Of a DNA stretch of 41,807 nt, positions 19,359 to 28,421 are shown one piece after another; positions within the stretch are counted from its first letter, which is position 1, and each line of letters begins with the position of its first letter. Location of the stretch: the NCBI GenBank assembly GCA_015069335.1, contig SVIU01000007.1, positions 1 through 41,807 of the forward strand. Reading direction: 5' to 3'. The translations under genes and the position numbers were made by a program. The notes below the pieces were generated by a model that was given only the letters and a program-made list of their open reading frames with translations, made no database searches and was not told where the DNA came from. The stretch is from Clostridiales bacterium. GTDB taxonomy: Bacteria > Bacillota > Clostridia > Christensenellales > UBA1242.

Positions 19359-19628
19359 CTATTTAGCTTTTTCAACAATTCTTACAACTCTGTGATATTT
19401 GTCTTTAGAAAGGTGTCTTGTTTCCATAATTTCAACAGTGTCACCAAGTCCGCATTCATTTTTCTCATCATGAGCTTTGAATTTTGTTGTTCTTTTTACG
19501 ACTTTTTTGTATAGTGGATGTTTAACGTTGTCTACGATTGCAACAACAACAGTTTTATCCATTTTTCCTGCGCTTACAACAGTTCCTTGTCTTGTAGGAC
19601 GGTTGTTTCTTTCTACCATATTTTTCAT
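19359..19628 (-). CDS. rpsQ: 30S ribosomal protein S17
   Basis: [43 protein letters not shown]. Confidence 0.97.
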   Translation of the reverse strand: MKNMVERNNRPTRQGTVVSAGKMDKTVVVAIVDNVKHPLYKKVVKRTTKFKAHDEKNECGLGDTVEIMETRHLSKDKYHRVVRIVEKAK

Positions 19629-19633
19629 AGTTC

Positions 19634-19822
19634 CTACGCCTTCCTTTCTCTTAATATTGTATTGATTTTAGCAATATCTTTTTTGATGTTGTGAAGTTGC
19701 ATTGGATTTGACAAACTTCCGGTAGCTTGAGAGAAACGAAGATTGAATAATTCTTGTTTCAAGCTTTTTAATTTTGCGTTTAATTCATCATCAGCCATTG
19801 CTCTAATTTCGCTAACCTTCAT
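19634..19822 (-). CDS. rpmC: 50S ribosomal protein L29
   Basis: [56 protein letters not shown]. Confidence 0.96.
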   Translation of the reverse strand: MKVSEIRAMADDELNAKLKSLKQELFNLRFSQATGSLSNPMQLHNIKKDIAKINTILRERKA

Positions 19823-20250
19823 TATTCAGCTCCTCCTTCTAAATCAGCCTTTTTAACAAATTTTACTTTGCAAGGAAGTTTATGTCCAGCGAGTCTTAAT
19901 GCTTCACGAGCAACTTCTTCGTTAACTTGTGCAAGTTCAAAAAGCACTCTGCCTGGTTTAACTTTTGCTACCCAGTATTCTGGAGAACCTTTACCTGAAC
20001 CCATACGAGTTTCAGCAGGTTTTTTAGTTACAGGGTGGTCAGGGAAAATATCAATCCAAACTTTACCACCACGTTTGATATATCTTGTCATTGCAATACG
20101 AGCTGCCTCGATTTGATTTGACTTGATTTGGCATGGTTCTAAGGCAACAATACCATATTCGCCATAAGCGATTTTGTTACCACGTGTGCAAGTACCAGTC
20201 ATACGACCACGGTGAACACGTCTTCTTTTAACTCTCTTAGGCATTAACAT
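19822..20250 (-). CDS. rplP: 50S ribosomal protein L16
   Basis: [37 protein letters not shown]. Confidence 0.97.
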   Translation of the reverse strand: MLMPKRVKRRRVHRGRMTGTCTRGNKIAYGEYGIVALEPCQIKSNQIEAARIAMTRYIKRGGKVWIDIFPDHPVTKKPAETRMGSGKGSPEYWVAKVKPGRVLFELAQVNEEVAREALRLAGHKLPCKVKFVKKADLEGGAE

Positions 20251-20914
20251 TTGGCTTGTCCTCCTTTTCCTCTTTTTTTCCTAGGATATCGCCTTTGTAA
20301 ATCCAGCATTTAACACCAAGTTTACCATAGTTTGTATAAGCTGCTGTTGTACCATAGTCAATATCAGCACGGATTGTTTGAAGTGGAAGTGAACCCTCCA
20401 TGTAGCTTTCAGTTCTAGCAATTGTGTTAGCACCGTCTACTACACCGCTAACTTGAACTTTACATCCTTTAGCGCCAGCTTTCATAACTCTTTGAATAGC
20501 TTGTTTTAAAGCCCTACGGAATGTAACACGTTTTTCAAGTTGTTGTGCAACTGATTCTGCAACCAATTTTGCATCAAGGTCAACTTTTTTAACTTCTTTA
20601 ATGTTTACAAATAAATTTTTTGTAGGTTTAACAATTTTTGTTAATTGTTGTTTAATGATTTCAACATTTGCACCTTTTTGTCCAATTAAAACTGCTGGAC
20701 GGCCAGTGAAGATGTTAACAACCAATTTTTCTTTTGTTCTTTCAATTGTAACTTTAGAAATTGCTGCTTGTGCGTAAGTTTTGTTCAAGAAATTTCTAAT
20801 TTTGTTATCTTCAAGAAGGAATTTAGCAAAGTCTTCTTTGCTAGCATACCAAGTTGAATCCCAAGCTTTGTTTACGCCAACTCTAAGTCCAATTGGACTA
20901 ACTTTTTGTCCCAT
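20237..20914 (-). CDS. rpsC: 30S ribosomal protein S3
   Basis: [53 protein letters not shown] motif. Confidence 0.97.
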   Translation of the reverse strand: MGQKVSPIGLRVGVNKAWDSTWYASKEDFAKFLLEDNKIRNFLNKTYAQAAISKVTIERTKEKLVVNIFTGRPAVLIGQKGANVEIIKQQLTKIVKPTKNLFVNIKEVKKVDLDAKLVAESVAQQLEKRVTFRRALKQAIQRVMKAGAKGCKVQVSGVVDGANTIARTESYMEGSLPLQTIRADIDYGTTAAYTNYGKLGVKCWIYKGDILGKKEEKEDKPNVNA

Positions 20915-20925
20915 ACTTTGCCTCC

Positions 20926-21315
20926 TTACTCTGCTTTGCCATCAAGATAAACTGTGATATGGCATGTTCTTTTTAATAATCTGTTTGCTCTGCCTCTTGC
21001 TCTGATATCCAAACGTTTAAGTGTTGGACCAGGAGTTACATAGCATTCGTCAACAACTAAATCGTTTCTTACTAAGCCTTTGTTGTTTTCTGCATTTGCT
21101 AATGCTGATTTAACAAGTTTAAGGCAAACTTCAGCTGCTGCAGTTGTTTGGTTTGATAAAATAGCAATAGCTTCTTCAACTTTTCTGCCTCTGATTGTGT
21201 CAAGAGTGATTCTAACTTTTGAAGGGCTCATTCTAACATATTTAACAATAGCGTAAGCTCTTGTGTCTGCATTAGCTTTTCTTGCTTCTGCTTTTTCTCT
21301 AATTCTTGTAGCCAT
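20926..21315 (-). CDS. rplV: 50S ribosomal protein L22
   Basis: AIVKYVRMSPSKVRITLDTIRGRKVEEAIAIL. Confidence 0.97.
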   Translation of the reverse strand: MATRIREKAEARKANADTRAYAIVKYVRMSPSKVRITLDTIRGRKVEEAIAILSNQTTAAAEVCLKLVKSALANAENNKGLVRNDLVVDECYVTPGPTLKRLDIRARGRANRLLKRTCHITVYLDGKAE

Positions 21316-21325
21316 TTTTTACCTC

Positions 21326-21613
21326 TTATCTGCCAGCCTTAGCTGTTGTCGACTTTTGACCTGCGTGACCTTTGTAGGTTCTTGTTGGAGCAAATTCACC
21401 AAGTTTGTGTCCAACCATTTCGGCTGTGCAGTAAACTGGGATGTGTTTTTTGCCGTTGTGAACAGCAAAAGTAAATCCAACGAATTCAGGATATATTGTA
21501 GAAGAACGTGACCAAGTTTTGATAGGTTTTTTATTGCCAGATTGGTTCATTTCTTCAACCCTTTTCAATAATTTTGAAAAGACATAAGGTTTTTTCTTTA
21601 AACTTCTACTCAT
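21326..21613 (-). CDS. rpsS: 30S ribosomal protein S19
   Basis: [51 protein letters not shown]. Confidence 0.97.
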   Translation of the reverse strand: MSRSLKKKPYVFSKLLKRVEEMNQSGNKKPIKTWSRSSTIYPEFVGFTFAVHNGKKHIPVYCTAEMVGHKLGEFAPTRTYKGHAGQKSTTAKAGR

Positions 21614-21629
21614 AACTTATTCCTTCTCC

Positions 21630-22457
21630 TTATTTGCTTCTTCTCTTAACAATTAACTTGTCAGAGGCTTTTTTAGATTTTCTTGTCTTGTAACCAAGAG
21701 CAGGTTTACCCCAAGGAGTAACTGGCGATGCCATACCAACTGGAGATTTACCTTCACCACCACCGTGAGGGTGATCATTAGGGTTCATAACAACACCACG
21801 AACGCTTGGACGAATTCCAAGATGACGAGTTCTACCAGCTTTACCGATACGAACTAATTCGTGATCTGTGTTGCCTACTGTACCGATTGTTGCTCTACAA
21901 GTAAGCAAAACTTTTCTCATTTCGCTGCTTGGAAGTCTTAAAGTTGCATAAGCACCTTCTTTTGCCATAAGGCTGATTTCCATACCAGCTGATCTTCCCA
22001 TTTTTCCACCGCGACCAGCGTTTAATTCAACGTTGTGAACAAGTGTACCAACAGGGATGTTTGCAAGTGGTAATGCGTTACCAACTTTGATTTCTGCGTT
22101 TTCACCGCTCATTACAGTGTCGCCAACATTTAGTCCAACTGGAGCTAAGATGTAACGTTTTTCACCGTCTGCATAGTTAAGTAATGCAATGAATGCTGAA
22201 CGATTTGGATCGTATTCAATGCTTGCAACTTTTGCAGGAACATTATCTTTATTTCTTTTGAAATCGATAATTCTGTATTTTCTTCTGTTACCACCGCCCA
22301 TGTGACGAGTAGTAATTCTACCTTGTGCGTTTCTACCAGCTGTGTTGTTAAGAGAAACAACAAGTGATTTTTCAGGAGTAGTTTTAGTTATCTCTTGATA
22401 AGTCAATGTTGAATAATTTCTTGAACCAGCAGATGTAGGTTTTCTATTTCTAATCAT
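21630..22457 (-). CDS. rplB: 50S ribosomal protein L2
   Basis: [52 protein letters not shown]. Confidence 0.97.
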   Translation of the reverse strand: MIRNRKPTSAGSRNYSTLTYQEITKTTPEKSLVVSLNNTAGRNAQGRITTRHMGGGNRRKYRIIDFKRNKDNVPAKVASIEYDPNRSAFIALLNYADGEKRYILAPVGLNVGDTVMSGENAEIKVGNALPLANIPVGTLVHNVELNAGRGGKMGRSAGMEISLMAKEGAYATLRLPSSEMRKVLLTCRATIGTVGNTDHELVRIGKAGRTRHLGIRPSVRGVVMNPNDHPHGGGEGKSPVGMASPVTPWGKPALGYKTRKSKKASDKLIVKRRSK

Positions 22458-22474
22458 AACTATTTACTCTCCTT

Positions 22475-22777
22475 TTATTGTAAACTATCGAAGAAGGCGA
22501 TGGTTTTGCTGTCAGCAGTTAATTTAACAATTGCTTTTTTGTAAGCAGCAGTTTTACCAACTGTTCTTCCTTGTTTAGTGTTTTGTGCTTTTTCTTTTCC
22601 TCTAACGTTTAGAGTGTTTACTTTTTCTACTTTAACATCAAAGATTTCTTCAACTGCTTTTCTGATTTCCACTTTGTTTGCATCTCTTGCAACTTTAAAA
22701 GTGTAAGTTTTGTCAGCCAAGCCTTTGTAACTTTTTTCTGTTAAGATAGGTTTAATAATAATATCGTGTGCGTTCAT
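22475..22777 (-). CDS. rplW: 50S ribosomal protein L23
   Basis: DIIIKPILTEKSYKGLADKTYTFKVARDANKVEIRKAVEEIFDVKV. Confidence 0.96.
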   Translation of the reverse strand: MNAHDIIIKPILTEKSYKGLADKTYTFKVARDANKVEIRKAVEEIFDVKVEKVNTLNVRGKEKAQNTKQGRTVGKTAAYKKAIVKLTADSKTIAFFDSLQ

Positions 22778-23400
22778 TATTCTGCGTAAGCCTCCTCTAT
22801 AGATTTAACAGCGTCAGTAGTTAAAACAACAACTTTGTTTTTAACAATTTCGCTAACATTCAAAAGGTTTGCAGTTGTAACATCAACTCTTGCAATGTTG
22901 TTTGATGCTCTTAAAACTTCGTCATTCTTTTCTGCAAGAACTAAACATACAGTTTTGTCAAATTTGAAAGCATCTAAGAAAGCTTGAACTTCTTTTGTTT
23001 TTGCGTTTGCAAGTTTGAATTGGTCTAATACAACAACTTCGTTTTGAGCAAGTTTTTGGCTAAGTGCTGAAACAAATGCAGCGCGTTTAGCAAATTTATT
23101 AACTCTTTTTGAGAAATCTCTTGGTTTTGGAGCAAATACCACACCACCGCCAACAAATTGTGGGCCTTTTGTAGAGCCTTGTCTAGCATGACCAGTGTGT
23201 TTTTGTTTCCAAGGTTTTTTAGCGTGGCCTCTTACTTCGCTTCTTGTAAGAGTGCTTTTTGTTCCTTGACGAAGGTTTGCGTCTTGAGCAACAACAACTT
23301 GGTGAATTAATGCTTCGTTATATTCAGCACCAAAAACTGAGTCGTTTAATTCAAGTTCTGCAACTTCGGCATTTTGCATGTTATAAACTTTAGTTTTCAT
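22777..23400 (-). CDS. rplD: 50S ribosomal protein L4
   Basis: RQGTKSTLTRSEVRGHAKKPWKQKHTGHARQGSTKGPQFVGGGVVFAPKPRDFS. Confidence 0.97.
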   Translation of the reverse strand: MKTKVYNMQNAEVAELELNDSVFGAEYNEALIHQVVVAQDANLRQGTKSTLTRSEVRGHAKKPWKQKHTGHARQGSTKGPQFVGGGVVFAPKPRDFSKRVNKFAKRAAFVSALSQKLAQNEVVVLDQFKLANAKTKEVQAFLDAFKFDKTVCLVLAEKNDEVLRASNNIARVDVTTANLLNVSEIVKNKVVVLTTDAVKSIEEAYAE

Positions 23401-23410
23401 TTAATGCTCC

Positions 23411-24043
23411 TTAAGCTTTAACAGATTCTTTAATTGTAACGATTGTACCTCTAGGACCTGGTAAGCAACCTTTTATTAAAAGAATGTTACGGGCAGTATC
23501 GACTTTAACAATTTCCAAATTTTGAATTGTTACTTGCTCGTGGCCATATTGGCCTGGCATGTGTTTGTTTTTGAATACTCTTGATGGAGTTGAGTTTGCA
23601 CTCATTGAACCAACTTCTCTATGAACAAGTGAAACACCGTGTGTCATGTTAAGTCTGTGTTGATTCCATCTTTGGATAACGCCGGTGAAACCACGACCTC
23701 TTGTAAGACCTGTTACATCAACTTTATCGTTTTCTTCGAAGATATCACATGTAATATCTTTACCAATTTCAAACTCTCTGGCATTATCAAGTTTGAGTTC
23801 TCTTAAAATTCTGTGTGCAGGAACGTTTGCTTTTTTGTAAACGCCTAATTGAGCTTTGTTAACTCTGTTTTCTTTTTGCTCTTGGAAAGCAACAACCACA
23901 CAATTGTAGCCTTCTTTTTCAACAGTTTTCTTTTGAACAACGGTGCAAGGACCGGCTTCAACAACTGTAACTGGAACAACCAAACCATCAGTGGTGAAGA
24001 TTTGAGTCATACCAAGTTTTTTACCTATAATTGCTTTTTTCAT
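23411..24043 (-). CDS. rplC: 50S ribosomal protein L3
   Basis: MKKAIIGKKLGMTQIFTTDGLVVPVTVVEAGPCTVVQKKT. Confidence 0.97.
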   Translation of the reverse strand: MKKAIIGKKLGMTQIFTTDGLVVPVTVVEAGPCTVVQKKTVEKEGYNCVVVAFQEQKENRVNKAQLGVYKKANVPAHRILRELKLDNAREFEIGKDITCDIFEENDKVDVTGLTRGRGFTGVIQRWNQHRLNMTHGVSLVHREVGSMSANSTPSRVFKNKHMPGQYGHEQVTIQNLEIVKVDTARNILLIKGCLPGPRGTIVTIKESVKA

Positions 24044-24068
24044 TTACTTCTCCTTCCTTTTAGTTTGA

Positions 24069-24380
24069 TTATAATTTGATGTTGATATCAACACCAGCAG
24101 GTAAATCTAATTTCATAAATGAATCTACAGCCTTAGAATTGGTTGGATAAATATCAATCATTCTTTGGTGTGTTCTAGATTCAAATTGCTCACGACTGTC
24201 TTTGTGTTTGTGTGGTGAACGGATAACTGTTACAACTTCTCTTTTTGTTGGAAGTGCAATAGGTCCAACCACTTTGGCTCCGTTTTTCTCTGCAGTGCCG
24301 ATGATTTTTTCAACTGCGCTGTCAAGTAAAACGTGGTCGTAAGATTTAACTTTGATTCTGATTTTTTGCTTTGCTGCCAT
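24069..24380 (-). CDS. rpsJ: 30S ribosomal protein S10
   Basis: [68 protein letters not shown]. Confidence 0.97.
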   Translation of the reverse strand: MAAKQKIRIKVKSYDHVLLDSAVEKIIGTAEKNGAKVVGPIALPTKREVVTVIRSPHKHKDSREQFESRTHQRMIDIYPTNSKAVDSFMKLDLPAGVDINIKL

Positions 24381-24466
24381 AATTTTTTAAATCCTCCTGT
24401 AAAAACTTACCAATAATTTTTTGACCGCTTTTTATGTTTTGAAACACTATGCCGTGTGTTTACAAT

Positions 24467-24495
24467 ACTACAGACAATAAAAAAGAGTTTGTCAA
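24467..24495 (-). promoter_or_regulatory. Putative proximal promoter of S10 operon
   Basis: Minus TTGACA(24495-24490)-17 nt-TGTAGT(24472-24467). Confidence 0.55.
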
Positions 24496-24571
24496 GTGCT
24501 AGCCTAAAACTAAGTTTGCAATTGACTACCCTTTCTTACAATAAGGAACATATCACTTATTGCAAAAAGCG

Positions 24572-24684
24572 ATTATTGGTCGCCCCATTCAAAGATGGGA
24601 CTTGTCCGTGCAAATTCTCTTTAACAGTTGCTAGTTAAAGTAACCTTGCATTTCAACCCGATTTTTCCGTAGTCCACCAATAAT
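24572..24684 (-). other. Candidate structured leader/ncRNA upstream of rpsJ
   Basis: Closing repeat ATTATTGGT/ACCAATAAT; internal TGCAA..CTTTAAC TAGCAACT GTTAAAG..TTGCA; CCCAT/ATGGG and GGACT/AGTCC arms that share bases. Confidence 0.45.
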
Positions 24685-24709
24685 AACACACTTGGCAAGC
24701 CTATGTCAA
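24680..24709 (-). promoter_or_regulatory. Putative distal promoter of S10 operon
   Basis: Minus TTGACA(24709-24704)-18 nt-TATTAT(24685-24680). Confidence 0.6.
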
Positions 24710-24847
24710 CACTAAATTCAAAATTTTTTAAACTTTTTTTGATGTCAAAATATTTTATATAATATATTAGTAATATTATAAGTAATAATTATATATTATT
24801 TATATAAACACAAAAAAAGATTATTTCTAATATCTATTTACAATAAA

Positions 24848-24884
24848 AAACTCAAAGCACGACCAATTACCATGATTTGAGTTT
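24848..24884 (-). terminator. Intrinsic terminator downstream of recR
   Basis: AAACTCAAA...TTTGAGTTT hairpin followed on minus strand by TTTTTT. Confidence 0.7.
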
Positions 24885-24904
24885 GTTTTAATTTTTATTT
24901 AATA

Positions 24905-25492
24905 TTACAAATTATTCCTTAATTCCATTGCTCTGTTTAATGTTACTTCGTCGGCATATTCTAAGTCGGTACCCATTGAAACGCCTTGTGCAAGCCTTGT
25001 AACCTTTACGCCAAATGGTTTAAGTAGTTCGGCGATATAATACGCTGTTGTGTCGCCTGGGACATCTGGATTTGTTGCCATAATAACTTCTTTGGTTTTG
25101 TGCTTTTGAACACGAGCAACCAATTCTTTTATGCGAATGTCATTTGGCGTTTTATGCTCTAGCGGATTTATGCAACCATGCAAAACATGAAATACGCCAT
25201 TGAAGTTTTTTAACTTTTCCATAGCAACAACGTCTTTTGGCTCGCCAACAACGCAAATTGTTTCTGCGCTACACTTTAAACATTGGTCACAAACTTCTTT
25301 TTCACTAAAATTGCCACACTCATTGCAAAAATGAATTTTTTCTTTGGCATTAACCATACTTTGTGCAAAAGTTTTAACATCTTCTTCGCTCATATTAAGT
25401 ACGCCATAGGCATATCTTTGCGCAGTTTTAAAGCCCACCCCTGGGAGTGAGCGAAAGGCAGAAACTAATTTGTCTAAACTATCGAGATACAT
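24905..25492 (-). CDS. recR: Recombination mediator RecR
   Basis: LPGVGFKTAQRYAYGVL, CNECGNFSEKEVCDQC, VVGEPKDVVAME, ATNPDVPGDTTAYYI. Confidence 0.96.
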   Translation of the reverse strand: MYLDSLDKLVSAFRSLPGVGFKTAQRYAYGVLNMSEEDVKTFAQSMVNAKEKIHFCNECGNFSEKEVCDQCLKCSAETICVVGEPKDVVAMEKLKNFNGVFHVLHGCINPLEHKTPNDIRIKELVARVQKHKTKEVIMATNPDVPGDTTAYYIAELLKPFGVKVTRLAQGVSMGTDLEYADEVTLNRAMELRNNL

Positions 25493-25550
25493 AACAATTA
25501 TTCCTTTTTTATATATTATTACAAGAGATTAGTTATAAGTAACACCCCTT

Positions 25551-25612
25551 TAGTTAATAGTTAATAGTTAATAGTTAATGGCGACATACCTTTGGTAGTC
25601 GCGTTAATAGTG
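25551..25612. repeat. Heptamer repeat (TTAATAG) plus hairpin downstream of the four-helix-bundle gene
   Basis: tagttaatagttaatagttaatagttaatg then GCGACaTACC-TTT-GGTAGTCGC hairpin. Confidence 0.75.
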
Positions 25613-25621
25613 ATTGTCTAT

Positions 25622-25966
25622 TTAATTTTTTGATATTTTTGAAGTATTTAAACTTGATATTAACATTCTTTTTATTTCAACACAATCTCTTTGTAATGTG
25701 TAATACTTTTCATCCAAAACATCAGATTGGATCAAAATTTCAAACCAGTATTCACTTTCGTAGCACTCTTTTAGGGCTATATGCAATTTTGAAATAAAAT
25801 CTGCTTTACTAGAAGCATAATATGCTTCATGAATATTTGCACCGATACTTGTTGATGATCTTATTAACTGATCAATTAAGCTAAACTTAAATTTTTCTTC
25901 TTTTAAAAATTTAATACAATTAACTGCAAACTTTTTCGATTTTTCTACCAATTTGCTATTTTCCAT
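25622..25966 (-). CDS. Four helix bundle protein (23S rRNA intervening-sequence protein family)
   Basis: SKKFAVNCIKFLKEEKFKFSLIDQLIRSSTSIGANIHEAYYASSKADFISKLHIALKECYESEYWFEILI. Confidence 0.85.
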   Translation of the reverse strand: MENSKLVEKSKKFAVNCIKFLKEEKFKFSLIDQLIRSSTSIGANIHEAYYASSKADFISKLHIALKECYESEYWFEILIQSDVLDEKYYTLQRDCVEIKRMLISSLNTSKISKN

Positions 25967-25993
25967 AAGTTCACCTGTATTTTAAAATTTAAC

Positions 25994-26107
25994 CTTCACT
26001 TTTCACGCGACCATTGTATTAGCAATGCGTCGCCCTTCACTATTCACGCATTTCGTTAGAAATGCCCTTCACTATTCACTGTAAAAATTACATTCGCAAT
26101 TTTTACA
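25994..26107. repeat. Hairpin + heptamer mosaic abutting and overlapping ybaB 3' end
   Basis: Hairpins 26007-26033 (GCGACCATTG..CAATGcGTCGC), 26048-26065 (GCATTTC-GTTA-GAAATGC), 26080-26107 (TGTAAAAATT..AATTTTTACA), separated by CTTCACTATTCAC. Confidence 0.85.
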
Positions 26108-26432
26108 TCCCTGGCACTTGTGGAACTGTTTCTTTTTCTCTTTCTTCAATTTGAGCAAGGGCATCATTTACACCAGCGACAATAAGGTCTTGAAGTGTTT
26201 CAATATCGTCAGCGTCAACAACTTGTGGTTTTATTGTTAGGTCTTTAACTTTTCTATCACCAGTCATAACAACGGTAACCATTCCTCCACCAACTGATGC
26301 AGTGAACTCACTGTTTTCCAACTCCTCTTTTGCTCTTTGCATATCTTCTTGCATTTTTTGTGCTTGGCGCATAAGGTTTTGTAAGTTTGCTCCTCCAAAA
26401 CCGCCACCAAATCCACCTCTAAAATTGTTCAT
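26103..26432 (-). CDS. ybaB: Nucleoid-associated protein, YbaB/EbfC family
   Basis: NLMRQAQKMQEDMQRAKEELENSEFTASVGGGMVTVVMTGDRKVKDLTIKPQVVD. Confidence 0.94.
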   Translation of the reverse strand: MNNFRGGFGGGFGGANLQNLMRQAQKMQEDMQRAKEELENSEFTASVGGGMVTVVMTGDRKVKDLTIKPQVVDADDIETLQDLIVAGVNDALAQIEEREKETVPQVPGM

Positions 26433-26514
26433 AATATATCTCCTTTTAATTTACTTAAGTTAAGTTTATTGCGTTTAAATGAATATTGACTGATAATTTT
26501 AAACTTTATTTTTA

Positions 26515-26641
26515 GGCCCCAATGCGACCAAGGGGGTTGTCAGTGTACGAGCGATAGCGAGATAACTGACTGGGGGATTGTTCTAATTTCACAAACCCTC
26601 CGTCACCTACGGTGCCACCTCCCTTTACACAAGGGAGGCTT
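26515..26641. repeat. Intergenic CTCCC-type repeat, head-to-head pair
   Basis: aggccccaatgcgaccaagggggttgtcag...ctgactgggggattgtt and acaaaccctccgtcacctacggtgccacctccctttacacaagggaggct. Confidence 0.75.
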
Positions 26642-26663
26642 AAACTATACATCTCATTAAAAT

Positions 26664-26745
26664 CATCCTTCACTTTTCACGCGATTGCCGAAAGGCACAT
26701 CGCCTTTCACTTTTCACTATTCACTGCAAACCAACGGTTTGCATT
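26664..26745. repeat. Hairpin + heptamer mosaic abutting dnaX stop
   Basis: cttcacttttcacgcgattgccgaaaggcacatcgcctttcacttttcactattcactgcaaaccaacggtttgca; close match to 35722-35780. Confidence 0.85.
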
Positions 26746-28263
26746 ATTCCACACTTAAAAGATTTCCAAAAAACTCTTTAAGTTTTTTAATGTCCTCTTG
26801 TGCTTTTGGTAGAGTTTTTTCTTTTTTTACTATTTCAAATTTTTGTATTCCAAAGTTTAAAAAGGCTTGTTTTAAATCTTTTTGGTTATCTTCACTTTTT
26901 AAAAGTTCATACAAAAATTCTTCGGTTGTGTTAATGTAAAAAACATCATTTTCGAACGAAACATCTGTTATATCTCCACAAGCAATGTGCAAGGCCACTG
27001 CGCGATGTTCTCTTAAATAAACAATCACTTTCCCCCAAATTGTTCTTGGCGACAAATTGGCATAATTATTTGGTTGATTGTTGTTTTGTGCATTTGTGCC
27101 AACTTCCATTTTGGGCAAGTTTGCTTTTATTATGTTTTGATATTCTAGTTTAGTTCGTTTTTTTTTTGCCCTTCACCAACCTCGCTAACTGCAGTAATAA
27201 CAGCAGTTTCTAAAAGTGTTTTTGGTGATAGGGCGTATTTCATTTCTGCTTCTATGCTAGAAAAGATTTTCATATATTCCATCAAGTCGTCAGCAGGAAT
27301 ATTTTGTGCTTGAATTTTTAGTTTTGCAAGAGCCTCGGTTGAAAGTGGAATCAAATTTTCACCTTTTTGACAATTTTGCATAACAAGTAAATTTCTTGCA
27401 TGCAATGTTAGGTCTTTTGCAAAAACAGTCATATTTTTTCCGTTGTCAAAATTTTCTTGTAAAATTTCTAGTGCTGAGCCTACTTGTTTTTGGTTGATGG
27501 CATCAAACAATTTTACATATTCATTTGTGCCGCTTGTGCCAAGCACTTTTTGTGCAGTTTCAACTGTTATTTTGCCTTGTGCAAAAGCGCTAACGCAATC
27601 TGCCAAACTAAGAGTATCACGACAACTGCCTTCGCCTGCTAGTGCAATAAGTTTTAGGGCTTCTTCTTCGCAAGTTATATTTTCGCTTGCAAAAACCTTT
27701 TTAACCAAATTCATTAAAGTTGGCACAGGAACAAGCCTAAAATCAAAGCGCATACATCTAGAAAGTATGGTTGCTGGAAGTTTATGAACTTCTGTTGTTG
27801 CAAGTATAAATATTATATGCTCTGGTGGCTCTTCTAATGTTTTAAGTAGCGCATTAAAAGCTTGGTCAGTTAGCATATGAACTTCGTCAATAATATAAAC
27901 CTTGTATTTTCCGTTGACGGGCAAAAATTTTACTTTTTCACGAATATCTCTAATTTCATCAACTCTGTTGTTGGACGCAGCGTCAATTTCCAAAATATCG
28001 ACATTGCTTTCGCTATCTAGTGCTTTGCACACATCACACTCAAAGCAAGGTGAACCATTTTTGCTATGTGGACAATTTACAGCCTTTGCAAAAATTTTTG
28101 CAGTGCTTGTTTTGCCCGTTCCCCTACTGCCCGTAAACAAATAGGCATGGCTAACACTGTTTGCCATAACTTGATGCTTTAGCGTTTCGGTGATATGCTC
28201 TTGACCAACAACTTCGTCAAATGTTCTTGGACGATATTTTCTATAAAGTGCCTTGTAAGCCAT
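26744..28263 (-). CDS. dnaX: DNA polymerase III subunit gamma/tau, two ORFs joined by a putative -1 shift at A10
   Basis: ORF 27145..28284 has ALYRKYRPRTFDEVVGQEHI, GSRGTGKTSTAKIFAKAVNC, IIDEVHMLTDQAFNALLKTLEEPP; ORF 26744..27118 resembles the DnaX C-terminal region; the -1 frame reads through from the A10 tract without a stop; start set to MAYKALYRKYRP (28263). Confidence 0.85.
27158..27167 (-). promoter_or_regulatory. dnaX slippery A10 tract
   Basis: Minus GGG CAA AAA AAA AAC GAA CTA AAC TAG in frame 0; -1 frame AAA CGA ACT AAA CTA GAA TAT ... continuous with 26744..27118. Confidence 0.75.
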
Positions 28264-28421
28264 AAAACTCCTTTTAACATACACATATTAACACAAAAAA
28301 AAATATATTTCAATCAAAATAATTCATATCATTATGCAAAATGGTATGGATTTTATCATTTTATTGTGTTAATATATAATTGATTTAGCATTTAATTATA
28401 ACATTTACAAATGGAGTACAT

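Noticed and set aside
18957-19514. 185-aa plus-strand ORF opposite rplN/rpsQ
   Set aside because: Antisense shadow of highly conserved ribosomal genes.
24572-24684. tRNA, SRP RNA, 6S RNA or a known riboswitch upstream of rpsJ
   Set aside because: No cloverleaf, GGAAG/SRP core, or recognisable riboswitch consensus found on either strand; left as an unclassified structured candidate.
25622-25966. Diversity-generating retroelement accessory (Avd-like) role for the four-helix-bundle protein
   Set aside because: No reverse transcriptase, template repeat or variable repeat seen in the window.
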